From assembly GCF_017833525.1 (NCBI RefSeq), contig NZ_JAFICD010000001.1:620001-684000 (forward strand): 64,000 nucleotides of DNA. Direction: 5' to 3'. Origin of the DNA: Duganella sp. 1411 (GTDB lineage Bacteria > Pseudomonadota > Gammaproteobacteria > Burkholderiales > Burkholderiaceae_D). Position numbers and translations under genes: made by a program. Of this stretch, positions 1-9,610 are shown piece by piece (within the stretch, counting starts at the first letter, position 1; the number at the start of each line of letters is the position of its first letter). Under the pieces are notes generated by a model that saw only the letters and a program-made list of their open reading frames with translations, was not told where the DNA came from and searched no databases.

Positions 1-849
1 CAGCATCTCGCCGACGTAGCGCACCTGGCCGCTCACCGGCTCGGCGTAGGCGTCCACCTTGACGCTGGCCTGCTGGCCCACGTACACCCGCGCCAGATCC
101 TTTTCCTGCGCGTTGGCGCTGACGAACACCCGCGACAGGTCGGCCACCGTCATCAGCGGTGCGGTGGCGTCGTTCCAGTAGGCCCCCTCGGCGGCGGCCA
201 GTTCCACCACGCGGCCGGAGATCGGCGATCTCACTGCCAGCTTACCATCCGCCAGCTTGCCGCCGGCCGCCGCGCCGGCGCGGGCGCCGGTCTGGCTCAG
301 GCGCGCATCGGCGCGGGCCGACTCGCTGGCCGCTTGCGCGTACTCGCTCTGCGCCTGTTCCAGGTCGCGGCGGACGGCCAGCTCGGACTTGTCAAGCTCG
401 CGCTGGCGTTCCAGGTTGTGCGCGGCCAGGGTCAACGCCGCCCGCGCCTTGGCGGCATCGGCGCTGGCCAGCGCGAAATCGGGCGCGTCGAGGACGAACA
501 GCACCTCCCCGGCCTTGACCGGGTCCCCAAGCTGTTTGTTGAGGCGGACGATGCGTCCGGCCAGCGGCGGCGCGATCTTGACCAGGCGCGCCGGATCGGC
601 CTCCACCACGGCCGGCAGCGTGAACGGCTGCGCCACGCTTTGCTGCGCCACGGGAGCGACCGCCAGCGAGCGCCGCAACGGCGACCGCTCCGGGATCAGC
701 AGCACGTCGCCCTGGTGGACGATGGCGGCGGAGGGCTCCGGCGGAGCCTCCTTGGCGTGCAGGCCCAGCAGGCCCCAGCCCGTCAGGCCGAATGCGGCCA
801 GGCCCAGCAGGCCCGGCAAGAGTGCTTTACGCAGCGATGTTGGTGTCAT
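1..849 (-). CDS. RND efflux periplasmic adaptor (HlyD/CzcB-like), 3' end cut by window
   Basis: The reverse strand is open without a stop from an ATG at 849 to the window edge, giving 283 codons. The protein starts with an N-terminal membrane or signal segment (LLPGLLGLAAFGLTGWGLL). A biotinyl-lipoyl-like half (LAGRIVRLNKQLGDPVKAGE), an alpha-helical coiled-coil hairpin rich in Ala, Glu and Arg, the second lipoyl half (SPISGRVVE) and the start of a beta-barrel (VYVGQQASVKVDAYAEPVSG) follow. This is the domain order of membrane-fusion proteins that link an inner-membrane RND pump to an outer-membrane channel. The pump genes would lie beyond the window start. It is divergent from the two-component pair at 988, which may control it. 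Substrate (metal or drug) cannot be read; the CzcB/CusB-like layout makes metal slightly more likely. Confidence 0.85.
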   Translation of the reverse strand, partial: MTPTSLRKALLPGLLGLAAFGLTGWGLLGLHAKEAPPEPSAAIVHQGDVLLIPERSPLRRSLAVAPVAQQSVAQPFTLPAVVEADPARLVKIAPPLAGRIVRLNKQLGDPVKAGEVLFVLDAPDFALASADAAKARAALTLAAHNLERQRELDKSELAVRRDLEQAQSEYAQAASESARADARLSQTGARAGAAAGGKLADGKLAVRSPISGRVVELAAAEGAYWNDATAPLMTVADLSRVFVSANAQEKDLARVYVGQQASVKVDAYAEPVSGQVRYVGEML

Positions 850-919
850 GATTTTCTCCCTGGACGCGCCGTCAGCATCGGACGGCGCCGCCATGGTACG
901 AAAATTTGCTGCACTGCAT

Positions 920-937
920 CCTGAATTCTTCTTCAGG
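920..937. promoter_or_regulatory. candidate operator palindrome between efflux adaptor and two-component genes
   Basis: CCTGAA and TTCAGG form a perfect 6-bp inverted repeat around a 6-base spacer in the 138-bp divergent intergenic region. A TATACT hexamer that could be a -10 box for the regulator gene lies at 959-964. The position suits a site for the adjacent OmpR-type regulator, but the assignment is inference. Confidence 0.35.
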
Positions 938-987
938 AAAGGCCCCGGGCAACGCTGCTATACTTTCGCTCTTGCTGAGGGCGTTCC

Positions 988-1671
988 ATGCACATTCTGT
1001 TGGTAGAAGACGATCACAAAGCGGCCCGGCTGCTGGCGCGCGGCCTGGAAGAGGAAGGTTTCCTGGTCGTGGTCGCCCACTCGGCCGAGGAAGCCGCCGC
1101 CCACGCGGTGGACCGGTTCGACATGGCCATCCTCGACTGGATGATGCCGGGTAAAACCGGCGTCGCCCTGTGCGCCGAATGGCGGCAGGCGGGCCATCGC
1201 CTGCCGGTGCTGATGCTGACCGCGCGCGACGCCGTGGCCGACCGCATCACGGGCCTCAATACCGGCGCCGACGACTACCTGACCAAGCCGTTTGTGTTCG
1301 ACGAACTGCTGGCGCGCGTGCGGGCGCTGCTGCGGCGCACCGAACGGGTCCGCCCGGCGCTGCTGCGGGTGGCCGACCTGTGGCTCGATCCGGCCACGCG
1401 CGCGGCCGGGCGCGCCGGCGCCGGGTTCGACCTCACGCCCAAGGAATACGCCATCCTGGAGTTGCTGATGCGGCGCACCGGCGACATCGTCAGCCGGCTG
1501 CAGCTGGCCGAACATGTCTGGCAGGCCGACCTGATCGCCATCGACAATCTGATCGACGTCCACATGAAGAACCTGCGCCGCAAGGTCGACGCGCCGGGCC
1601 TGCCCGCGCTGATCGAAACGGTGCGCGGGCGCGGCTTCCGCCTGGCGCCGCCGGAGGCCGGCGATGCTTAG
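988..1671 (+). CDS. OmpR/PhoB-family response regulator
   Basis: This 227-residue protein has an N-terminal receiver domain (about 1-115) with acidic pocket EDD at 7-9, phosphoacceptor Asp50 in LDWMMPG, and the conserved Thr and Lys (MLTARD, TKPF). A C-terminal winged-helix DNA-binding domain follows (about 125-222, including FDLTPKEYAILELL and TVRGRGFRL). Length and layout are normal for the family. The gene overlaps the next gene, a sensor kinase, by 8 bases, so the two are translationally coupled. Divergence from an RND adaptor suggests CusR/CzcR-like control of efflux. That function is inference from context. Confidence 0.93.
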   Translation: MHILLVEDDHKAARLLARGLEEEGFLVVVAHSAEEAAAHAVDRFDMAILDWMMPGKTGVALCAEWRQAGHRLPVLMLTARDAVADRITGLNTGADDYLTKPFVFDELLARVRALLRRTERVRPALLRVADLWLDPATRAAGRAGAGFDLTPKEYAILELLMRRTGDIVSRLQLAEHVWQADLIAIDNLIDVHMKNLRRKVDAPGLPALIETVRGRGFRLAPPEAGDA

Positions 1672-3115
1672 CTTGCGCCGCCGCCTGGTACTGGTCCACC
1701 TGCTGGCGATCCTGGTGGCCGTCGGCGCCACCGCGACGGCCGGCTGGTGGTTGTTGACGCAGTCCGTCAACCGGCAGCTGGACGGGGCGCTGCTTGCGCT
1801 GGCGGAGGCCGAAGTCGCCATGCTGGCCGACGGCGACGCCAGCGCGATCCGCGTCCACGAGGCGCCCACGGGCAGCGCGCCGCCATCGCTGACGCGCATC
1901 GACCGGCTGGTGCAGATCATCGACGGCGACGGCCGGATATTGGCCCGCAGCGCCAACCTGGGCTCCGAGCGGCTGCCCGTCCCGCCCGCGCTGCTGGCGC
2001 GGCTGGCGGCCGGGCAAACCGCGTTCGACACGCTGCCCGACGCCAGCGAGGAGCCGCTGCGCATGGTGTCGCTGCCGACGCGCGTGCGCGGCCAGCGCTA
2101 CGCGGTGCAGGTGGCCGGCTCGCTCGACGACGTCAACCAGATCCTGCGTTCGGCGGCCATCCTGTTCACGGTGATGGCGCTCGCCCTGCTGGCGGCGCTG
2201 GGCTGGGCCGGCGCGCGGCTGTCCAGCAAATTGTTCGTCGCCATCGAGAACATCGTCGACCAGGCGCACGAGATCGAGGAGGACAATCTGCACCGGCGCC
2301 TGCCGCATCCGGGCGGCGACGACGAGATCGGCCATCTGGTCACCACCTTGAACGCCATGCTGGAGCGGATCGAGCATGCGTTCGACACCCAGCGCCGTTT
2401 CACGGCCGACGCCTCGCACGAACTGCGCTCGCCGTTGTCGCGGCTGCGCGCCGAGATCGAGATCACCCTGCGGCGTCCGCGCGACGGCGGCGACTACGTC
2501 AACGCGCTGCGCTCCTGCCTGGACGAGGTCGAGCGCCTGACCGCGCTGGTCGAGGAATTGCTGCTGCTGGCCCGGATCGACGCCGGCCAGCAGCGCGGCG
2601 CGGCCGAGATGGTGCCGCTGGCCACGCTGGCGCGCGAGACCATCGAACGCATGGCGCCGCAGGCGAAAGAGCGCGGCGTGGAGATCGTGCTCGACGACGA
2701 GTTCAATGGAATCGTCGAGGTCGACCAGGCGCCGCTCGCGCTGGTGCTGCGCAATCTGCTGGACAACGCCATCAAGTTCTCGCCGGCGGGCGGGCGCATC
2801 GTCGTCGGCGTCGCCAAGGGCGGACACGGCGCGCTGCTGACGGTGGCCGACCAGGGGCCGGGCGTCGCCGAGGCCGAACTGCCGTTCCTGTTCGACCGGT
2901 TTTTCCGCGGCAGCGACGCGCGCGCCGGCGGCATCGCCGGCGTGGGCCTGGGCCTGGCCCTGTCGCAGGCCCTGATGCGCGCCCACGGCGGAAAAATCGA
3001 GGTGTCGAACAAAGCCGGCGGCGGCGCGTGCTTCACGGTGTGGCTGCCGTCGCTGGCCCTGTCGCGCTACTCGTCGATGGTGACCAGGAGCCGCCTGGAC
3101 GCCGGCGCCTCCTGA
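1664..3115 (+). CDS. HAMP-HisKA sensor histidine kinase
   Basis: The 483-residue protein has an N-terminal transmembrane segment (about 7-30), a periplasmic sensor of about 130 residues and a second membrane segment (about 164-185). HAMP, a HisKA box with His252 in ADASHELRSPLSRL and an HATPase domain with N box NLLDNAIKFS and G boxes DQGPGV and GVGLGLAL follow. It is the partner of the overlapping regulator. The normal kinase end is the GACFTVWLP strand. The last 17 or so residues (SRYSSMVTRSRLDAGAS) are the antisense translation of the tail of a chemotaxis receptor remnant on the other strand. The gene therefore probably lost its native stop in a deletion or rearrangement. Catalytic motifs are intact, so it is probably functional. 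Confidence 0.92.
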   Translation: MLSLRRRLVLVHLLAILVAVGATATAGWWLLTQSVNRQLDGALLALAEAEVAMLADGDASAIRVHEAPTGSAPPSLTRIDRLVQIIDGDGRILARSANLGSERLPVPPALLARLAAGQTAFDTLPDASEEPLRMVSLPTRVRGQRYAVQVAGSLDDVNQILRSAAILFTVMALALLAALGWAGARLSSKLFVAIENIVDQAHEIEEDNLHRRLPHPGGDDEIGHLVTTLNAMLERIEHAFDTQRRFTADASHELRSPLSRLRAEIEITLRRPRDGGDYVNALRSCLDEVERLTALVEELLLLARIDAGQQRGAAEMVPLATLARETIERMAPQAKERGVEIVLDDEFNGIVEVDQAPLALVLRNLLDNAIKFSPAGGRIVVGVAKGGHGALLTVADQGPGVAEAELPFLFDRFFRGSDARAGGIAGVGLGLALSQALMRAHGGKIEVSNKAGGGACFTVWLPSLALSRYSSMVTRSRLDAGAS

Positions 3116-3372
3116 CGCGCCGGCGCCGCCAGCGTGAACTGGCTGACGATGTGCGACAAGTCCCCGGCCTGGCGCTGCAAGTTTTCCGCCGACGCCGCCG
3201 CCTCTTCCACCAGGGCGGCATTATGCTGGGTGCCTTCGTCCAATTGTGCCAGCGCCTGGTGGATCTGGGCGATGCCCGCGGTTTGTTGCTGGCTGGCGGT
3301 GGCGATCTCGCCGATGATCTCGCGCACCTTGCCGACGCTGCCCACCACCTCCTTGCGGTTGGGGCCATTCAA
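3067..3372 (-). pseudogene. 3' remnant of a methyl-accepting chemotaxis protein
   Basis: About 90 codons encode the far C-terminal part of an MCP signalling domain: VREIIGEIATASQQQTAGI, then LDEGTQHNAALVEEAAASAE and a hydrophobic tail ending VSQFTL. Full MCPs of this group have some 500 residues with a sensor, HAMP and a full four-helix bundle. Here homology stops near 3355, the only available in-frame start is a TTG, and the sequence beyond is unrelated. The stop codon lies 49 bp inside the 3' end of the convergent kinase gene. I read this as a gene fragment left by a deletion. Confidence 0.75.
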
Positions 3373-3518
3373 CAGCGGTCCGAGGTGCCGGCGCGGGCGT
3401 GGGCGCGTCCACCGGGGACCATACCGTTAATCCGGTTTCATATGGGAAAGGCAATAATCACCGATTCCATAAGGATTTTTCCCATGGGCAATGTAAATTT
3501 TCGCGGCCGGCGCCTCCC

Positions 3519-6053
3519 TCAGCCGGGGATCCGCTCCGCCGCCGCCGGCGCCACCCGCGGGTGCAGGAACGCCTGCCGCACGGCGGCGAGCATGTCTTCC
3601 GGGGCCCAGGGCTTGGTGTAGAAACGGTCGACCGCCGCGCGGTTGACCGCCGCCATCATCTCCTCCAGATTGGCTTGGCCCGACAGCACGATCCTGAACG
3701 TGTCCGGATAGATGGCCCGCACGCTGTCGAGGAACACGGTGCCCTTCATTTCGGGCATGCTCTGGTCGCACAGGACCACCTGCACCTCGTGTTGCGCCAG
3801 CAGCTCGAACGCCTCGGCCCCCGATTGCGCCTGCAGCACGCGGTATTGCTGCCCGCTCAGCTGGGTGGCCAGCAGCTCCAGCATGAACGGATCGTCGTCG
3901 ACGATCAGCAAGGTCTGGCGCGGGGCGTCCGGCGCGGCCGGCTGCGCCATGGTTTTGCGCTGCACTATCAGCTTGGTCATCAACGCCGCCGACAACGGCC
4001 TGCTGACCAGATAGCCCTGCATCTGGTCGCACTGGTGGCGCCGCAGGTAACTCCGCTGGGCCTCGGTCTCGACGCCCTCGGCAACCACCTCCAAGTTCAG
4101 GCTGTGGGCCATGGTGATGACCGCTTGCACGATGGCGGCGTCGTCCGGGTTGCTGGTGACGTCGCGGATGAAGGCGATGTCGATCTTGAGCTTGTCGATC
4201 GGAAAACGGCGCAGATACGCCAAGCTCGAGTAGCCGGTGCCGAAGTCGTCGATCGACACCTTGACGCCGCGCTGGCGCAGGTTGCCCAGGCATTCCATGG
4301 TGCGCTCGGTGTTGGCCACCAGCGACGTCTCCGTCAGCTCGAGCTCCAGCAAGCCGGCCGGAATCGCGTGGTCGGCCAGCGCGCGCACCACATCGCCCTC
4401 CAGGTCGCCCTCGATGAACTGGCGGCCGGCGACGTTGACCGACACCTGGATCGAGCCGACCTCGCCCAGTTGCCACTCCCCGATCTGGCGGCAGGCCGCG
4501 TCGATGACCCAGCCGCCGACCCGCACGATGAGCCCGCTCTCCTCGAGCACCGGGATGAACACCCCCGGCGCCACCAGCCCGTGGCCGGGCCGCGCCCAGC
4601 GCAGCAGCGCCTCCAGCCCCACCACCGCGCCGGTGGCCAGCGACACCTTGGGCTGGTAATGCAGCACGAACTCGTCGCGCTCGATGGCCTTGCGCAGCGC
4701 GTTCTCCAGGTCCTGGCGCTGCAGCACGTCGACGTTCATCTGCGCCGTGAAGAAGCGGTAGGTGTTGCGCCCGGCGTGCTTGGCCTGGTACATGGCGGTG
4801 TCGGCGTACTTGATCAGCACGTCGGGATCGGCGCCGTCGTCCGGGTAGATCGTCACGCCGATGCTGGCCGTCATGATCACCTCGTAGCCCTGCAGGTCGA
4901 ACGGCTGGTGCAGCGCGTCGCGGATCTTCGCGGCGACCTGGGCCGCGCCCTTGTGGCCCTGCTCCATCACCAGTATCACGCCGAACTCGTCGCCGCCGAG
5001 CCGGCCGACGGTGTCGCGCATGCGCACGCAGGTCATCAGGCGGTGGCTGAAATTGATCAGCAGTTCGTCGCCGATGCCGTGGCCCAAGGTGTCGTTGACG
5101 TTCTTGAAGTGGTCCATGTCGATGAACATCACCCCCACCTTCCAACCCTGGATGCCGGCCAGCGCTATGGTCTTGCGCAACGTCTCATAGAAATAATTGC
5201 GGTTCGGCAGGCCGGTCAAGGCGTCGTGGTTGGCCTGGTGCTGCAGCTTTTGCTGGGCCTGCTTGCGCTCGGTGATGTCGCGCACCACGCTGACGATGAT
5301 CCAGTCGTTACCGGACAACATGGCCTGGCGGCTGACCTCCACCTGCAGCGACGAGCCGTCCTTGCAATGCAGGGTCGCCTCGTTGAGTTTTTTGCTCGCG
5401 TCGCCGGCGATGACGGTGTCGTACACCTGCTCGAGCGCCTCGCGCGTGACCGCGCCCAGCGCCACCGGCCCGAGCGCCAGCATCTCGGCGCGGCTGTAGC
5501 CGAGCATCTCGCAACTGGTGGCGTTGACCTCGACGAAACGCATGCTGTCGCGGCTGACCAGCATGATGGCGTCGGCGGTGGCGTCCATCGCCGTGCGGAA
5601 GCGCTGCAGGTCGGCGGTGCGCGCGGCCACCTGCTGCTCCAGCACGAAGCTGTGCTCCTGCAGGTCGCCGAAGGCCTTCAGGCGCAGCAGGTTGCGCACG
5701 CGCAGCCACAACTCGGTACGGTCGACCGGCTTGGTGAGGAATTCCTCGGCGCCGGCCGACAGCCCCGCCAGCCGGGCGCCGCGCTCGTCGTGCGCGGTGA
5801 CCATGATGATGGGGATGTTGGCGGTGGCCGGATTGCTCTTCAGGATGGCGGCGACCTGGTAGCCGTCGATGCCGGGCATCATGATGTCCAGCAGGATCAG
5901 GTCGGGGGCCGACTGGGCGATCGCGGTCAGCGCCTCGGCGCCGCTGGCGGCGCTTTCGGTGTGGTAGCCCTCGGGACGCAGCAGCACCGCCAGCAGGCGG
6001 CGGTTCTGCGCCTCGTCGTCGACGATCAGGATGGTGGGGGCGGAAACGCTCAC
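3519..6053 (-). CDS. REC-PAS-GGDEF-EAL-REC c-di-GMP turnover protein
   Basis: This 844-residue protein starts at a GTG that overlaps the upstream stop as GTGA. The open frame continues further 5', but that part is antisense-like sequence inside the upstream receiver gene. Domains in order are a receiver (Asp56 in LLDIMMPG), a PAS domain (about 155-285), GGDEF with an intact RLGGDEF motif near 351, EAL with an intact LEALLRW motif near 478, and a second receiver (from about 713, Asp near 762 in LCDQSMPEM). Both catalytic motifs look complete, so synthesis and hydrolysis of c-di-GMP are both possible and may be set by the two receivers. It is the last gene of a three-gene operon with a kinase and a small receiver, likely its phosphodonors. 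Confidence 0.9.
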   Translation of the reverse strand: MSVSAPTILIVDDEAQNRRLLAVLLRPEGYHTESAASGAEALTAIAQSAPDLILLDIMMPGIDGYQVAAILKSNPATANIPIIMVTAHDERGARLAGLSAGAEEFLTKPVDRTELWLRVRNLLRLKAFGDLQEHSFVLEQQVAARTADLQRFRTAMDATADAIMLVSRDSMRFVEVNATSCEMLGYSRAEMLALGPVALGAVTREALEQVYDTVIAGDASKKLNEATLHCKDGSSLQVEVSRQAMLSGNDWIIVSVVRDITERKQAQQKLQHQANHDALTGLPNRNYFYETLRKTIALAGIQGWKVGVMFIDMDHFKNVNDTLGHGIGDELLINFSHRLMTCVRMRDTVGRLGGDEFGVILVMEQGHKGAAQVAAKIRDALHQPFDLQGYEVIMTASIGVTIYPDDGADPDVLIKYADTAMYQAKHAGRNTYRFFTAQMNVDVLQRQDLENALRKAIERDEFVLHYQPKVSLATGAVVGLEALLRWARPGHGLVAPGVFIPVLEESGLIVRVGGWVIDAACRQIGEWQLGEVGSIQVSVNVAGRQFIEGDLEGDVVRALADHAIPAGLLELELTETSLVANTERTMECLGNLRQRGVKVSIDDFGTGYSSLAYLRRFPIDKLKIDIAFIRDVTSNPDDAAIVQAVITMAHSLNLEVVAEGVETEAQRSYLRRHQCDQMQGYLVSRPLSAALMTKLIVQRKTMAQPAAPDAPRQTLLIVDDDPFMLELLATQLSGQQYRVLQAQSGAEAFELLAQHEVQVVLCDQSMPEMKGTVFLDSVRAIYPDTFRIVLSGQANLEEMMAAVNRAAVDRFYTKPWAPEDMLAAVRQAFLHPRVAPAAAERIPG

Positions 6054-6427
6054 GGGGCGCGCCCGGCGCACAACAGCGAGTCGATCATCGCGTACAGCTG
6101 GCGGTAGCCCAGCGGCTTGGCGATGTAGGCGTCGCACCCGGCCTGGCGGCTCTTTTCCTGGTCCTCCTTCATCGCCATGGCGGTCAAGGCGATGACCGGG
6201 ATGGCGGCCGTGATGCGGTCGTGCTTCAGGATGGCCGTGGCGGCCAGGCCGTCCATGCCGGGCAACTGGATATCCATCAGGATCAGGTCGGGCAGTTCCT
6301 TGCGGGCCACCATCAACCCGGCCTCGGCGTCCACCGCGCACAGCACGCTGTGGTGGGCGTTGCGCAGCAGCAGCGACGCCAGCTTCATGTTTGCCGCGTT
6401 GTCTTCTATTACCAATACCTTGGCCAT
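6050..6427 (-). CDS. single-domain response regulator (CheY/DivK-like)
   Basis: The protein is a 125-residue lone receiver with acidic residues ED at 8-9, phosphoacceptor Asp52 in LILMDIQLPGMDG, and the conserved Thr and Lys (ALTAMAM, AKPLG). There is no output domain. It lies 12 bases after the PAS kinase and shares a GTGA overlap with the c-di-GMP protein, so all three are probably co-translated. A shuttle role in a phosphorelay from the kinase to the receiver-bearing c-di-GMP enzyme is the natural inference. Confidence 0.9.
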   Translation of the reverse strand: MAKVLVIEDNAANMKLASLLLRNAHHSVLCAVDAEAGLMVARKELPDLILMDIQLPGMDGLAATAILKHDRITAAIPVIALTAMAMKEDQEKSRQAGCDAYIAKPLGYRQLYAMIDSLLCAGRAP

Positions 6428-6439
6428 GTCGGTCCCCCC

Positions 6440-7768
<1,329 letters not shown>

Positions 7769-8003
7769 GTGCGCCTTCCAAACAACTACAGCTCAGCGTG
7801 ACGGGTATGGTGTATGACTGCCGAGCGGGCTCGCAGATTGGCGCCGAACAGCGCTGGATGACGAACAGGCCGGTGGCAAGGAGGAGGAACGGATTCAATA
7901 TAACACGTAGCAACCGTGCGCACGACTCGGCCCGAAGTTTGTCCCCGCATGTGCACATAGGGTGTCGGCGGGACCGGCACCCTGCAGCGTTATCGGCTCG
8001 GGC

Positions 8004-9329
8004 CTAGAAACAAACGTCGGCCTGCACGCCGATCATCGAACCCGATTTGGCCGCGCCGAACGCGCCCGTCGACGACAAGGCGCTGCCCGGCGCGGCGCTG
8101 TCGGCGGCCAGGCGCGCCGCGTCGTTCCACTTGGCGTAGGTGTAGAACAGGCGCAGGTCCGGGCGCGCGTTCAGGCCCATGCCGGACGAAATGGTCGGCG
8201 CGATGGTGAACTTGGTCATCCTGCGGGTCGGGCCGTCGTCGGGCCGGACGGCGTCCACGCCCAGGTCCATGCCGATCTTGAAGCGCCGGCTGATGCCGTA
8301 GACCAGATGTCCGCCCAGGCTGGTCCACACCTTGTTTTCGGCCACGCCCAGCACCGTGCGCTCCGGCGTGAAACCCTTGTCCTTCTGGTAGATCGCCACA
8401 AGCTCGGCGCCCAGGCGCGGCGTGAACTGCGTGTACAGGCCCTCGAGCACGCGCATGCGGCTGATGTTTTTGTCGTCGGATAGGTTGCCGATCGCGCCGA
8501 CCGACTGGTCGGCGCCGCCGGTGCCCGGCCCGGTGCCGTACTGGATCGCGAACTTGTTCACGCCGTCGCCGTTGATGCCGGTCTGGCGGTGCTGGATCGT
8601 CGCGCCATAGCCGGAATGCAGGGTGTCGGCCGACTGCTTGTCGTTGCCCTTGGCGTCCTTGACGATGAAGCTCAGGCCCAATTCCAGCGAGCCGCCGGGA
8701 TTGGTCGGGATGCCGCGCAGCTGGAAGTCGTGGCGGGTGGCCGAGTTGCTGCCGTTGTCGGCCAGCGCGCCGGTGGCCGGCAGCAGGCCGCTGGTGGTGG
8801 CGACCAGGTTATCCTTGCGCAGCAACGCGTAGCTGAACTTCAGGTCGCGTCCCAGCATGACGTCCTCGACGCCGCCGCCGAAGCCGCGGCCGCTCCAGTA
8901 CATGAAGTCGTTGGCGCCGAGGCCTTCGCGCTTGTAGTACTTGCGTCCGAGCCACACGCTGCCGTTGTTGAGTTCGGGGATTTTGTCGCCCTGCACGTAG
9001 ATTTGCGGCAGGTCGGCCTCGGATTTCGACGACGCGTTGGCGCTGTAGTAGGACAGCATGATGTTGGCGTTGAAGACGGCGCCGTCGTCGGCCTTGGTCA
9101 CTTCTTGTCCCAGCCAGAATTCGCCGTAGACCTCGCACTCGTTGCCAAGGCGGTATTTGGCCAGCGCGCCGGCCAGCTGGAAGCAGCTGGCGCCGCCGTG
9201 CGACGAGTTGGAGCCGGCCAGGGCGCGGAAGTAGCCTTGGTAGTCGAGCGCGGACGCCGGCGCGCAGCATGCCATGGCGCCGGCCGTCAGCGCGGTGTGG
9301 AATAGGGTTTTTTGAATGATATTTTTCAT
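8004..9329 (-). CDS. LamB/maltoporin-family outer-membrane sugar porin
   Basis: The 441-residue protein starts at ATG 9329, just after a GGAG ribosome-binding site. It has a cleavable signal peptide (about 1-27, ending ASA before LDYQGYFRALAGSN). The opening YFRALAGSNSSHGGASCFQL, the conserved GNECEVYGEFWLGQEV and the terminal aromatic residue of an outer-membrane barrel (QADVCF) are typical of the LamB family. The trimeric 18-strand porins of this family carry oligosaccharides across the outer membrane. The sugar kinase and ABC importer nearby suggest it feeds that pathway. The sugar could be sucrose, a fructoside or a maltodextrin; the sequence alone does not decide. Confidence 0.88.
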   Translation of the reverse strand: MKNIIQKTLFHTALTAGAMACCAPASALDYQGYFRALAGSNSSHGGASCFQLAGALAKYRLGNECEVYGEFWLGQEVTKADDGAVFNANIMLSYYSANASSKSEADLPQIYVQGDKIPELNNGSVWLGRKYYKREGLGANDFMYWSGRGFGGGVEDVMLGRDLKFSYALLRKDNLVATTSGLLPATGALADNGSNSATRHDFQLRGIPTNPGGSLELGLSFIVKDAKGNDKQSADTLHSGYGATIQHRQTGINGDGVNKFAIQYGTGPGTGGADQSVGAIGNLSDDKNISRMRVLEGLYTQFTPRLGAELVAIYQKDKGFTPERTVLGVAENKVWTSLGGHLVYGISRRFKIGMDLGVDAVRPDDGPTRRMTKFTIAPTISSGMGLNARPDLRLFYTYAKWNDAARLAADSAAPGSALSSTGAFGAAKSGSMIGVQADVCF

Positions 9330-9475
9330 TGTAGGGTCTCCAAGTGTTTGTCGTTGTCTGCTGCTCGTGTTGTGGTGTTTTTTAGTTGTCGTCGGCGCGT
9401 GCGCGCCTGATAAAGCTGTGCTGTGAAAATTTCGGCGTAGCGCTCCCCCTGGCGCACCGAAGGCCATTTTTCAAG

Positions 9476-9505
9476 GTTCTTCTAAACCACGTTCTTCTAA
9501 ACCAC
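9476..9505. repeat. 15-bp tandem duplication next to the palindromic repeat
   Basis: The sequence GTTCTTCTAAACCAC occurs twice head to tail, directly abutting the dispersed palindromic element that starts at 9504. It looks like a slippage product or an insertion footprint. Confidence 0.8.
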
Positions 9506-9601
9506 GTAGGGCGGATTAGCGCAGCGTAATCCGCCATTTGCGTGCGCTGCCGACGGCTCACAGATGGCGGATTACGGCGTTCCGCCTAATCCGCCCTACG
9601 T
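9504..9601. repeat. 98-bp dispersed palindromic repeat, copy A
   Basis: The outer arms ACGTAGGGCGGATTAG and CTAATCCGCCCTACGT form a perfect 16-bp inverted repeat. Inside them GTAATCCGCCAT and ATGGCGGATTAC form a second one. A near-identical element lies in opposite orientation at 39068-39163. It has no coding capacity and sits between the porin and kinase genes, as REP or MITE-type elements do. It could also fold as a hairpin in mRNA and limit read-through from the kinase into the porin. Confidence 0.9.
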
Positions 9602-9610
9602 AATGCCGTT

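Noticed and set aside
3399..6107. Forward-strand 902-codon frame
   Set aside because: Antisense shadow of the GGDEF-EAL gene, His/Arg/Leu-rich, with no domains or ribosome-binding site.
6054..6341. N-terminal extension of the GGDEF-EAL protein
   Set aside because: The extra residues are Arg/Gly/Pro-rich and lie inside the lone-receiver gene in another frame. The GTG at 6053 fits the GTGA overlap and the start of the receiver fold.
9504..9601. Palindromic element as an integron attC or a CRISPR repeat
   Set aside because: No integrase or cassette structure, no regularly spaced repeats and no cas genes. The only other copy is 30 kb away in inverted orientation.
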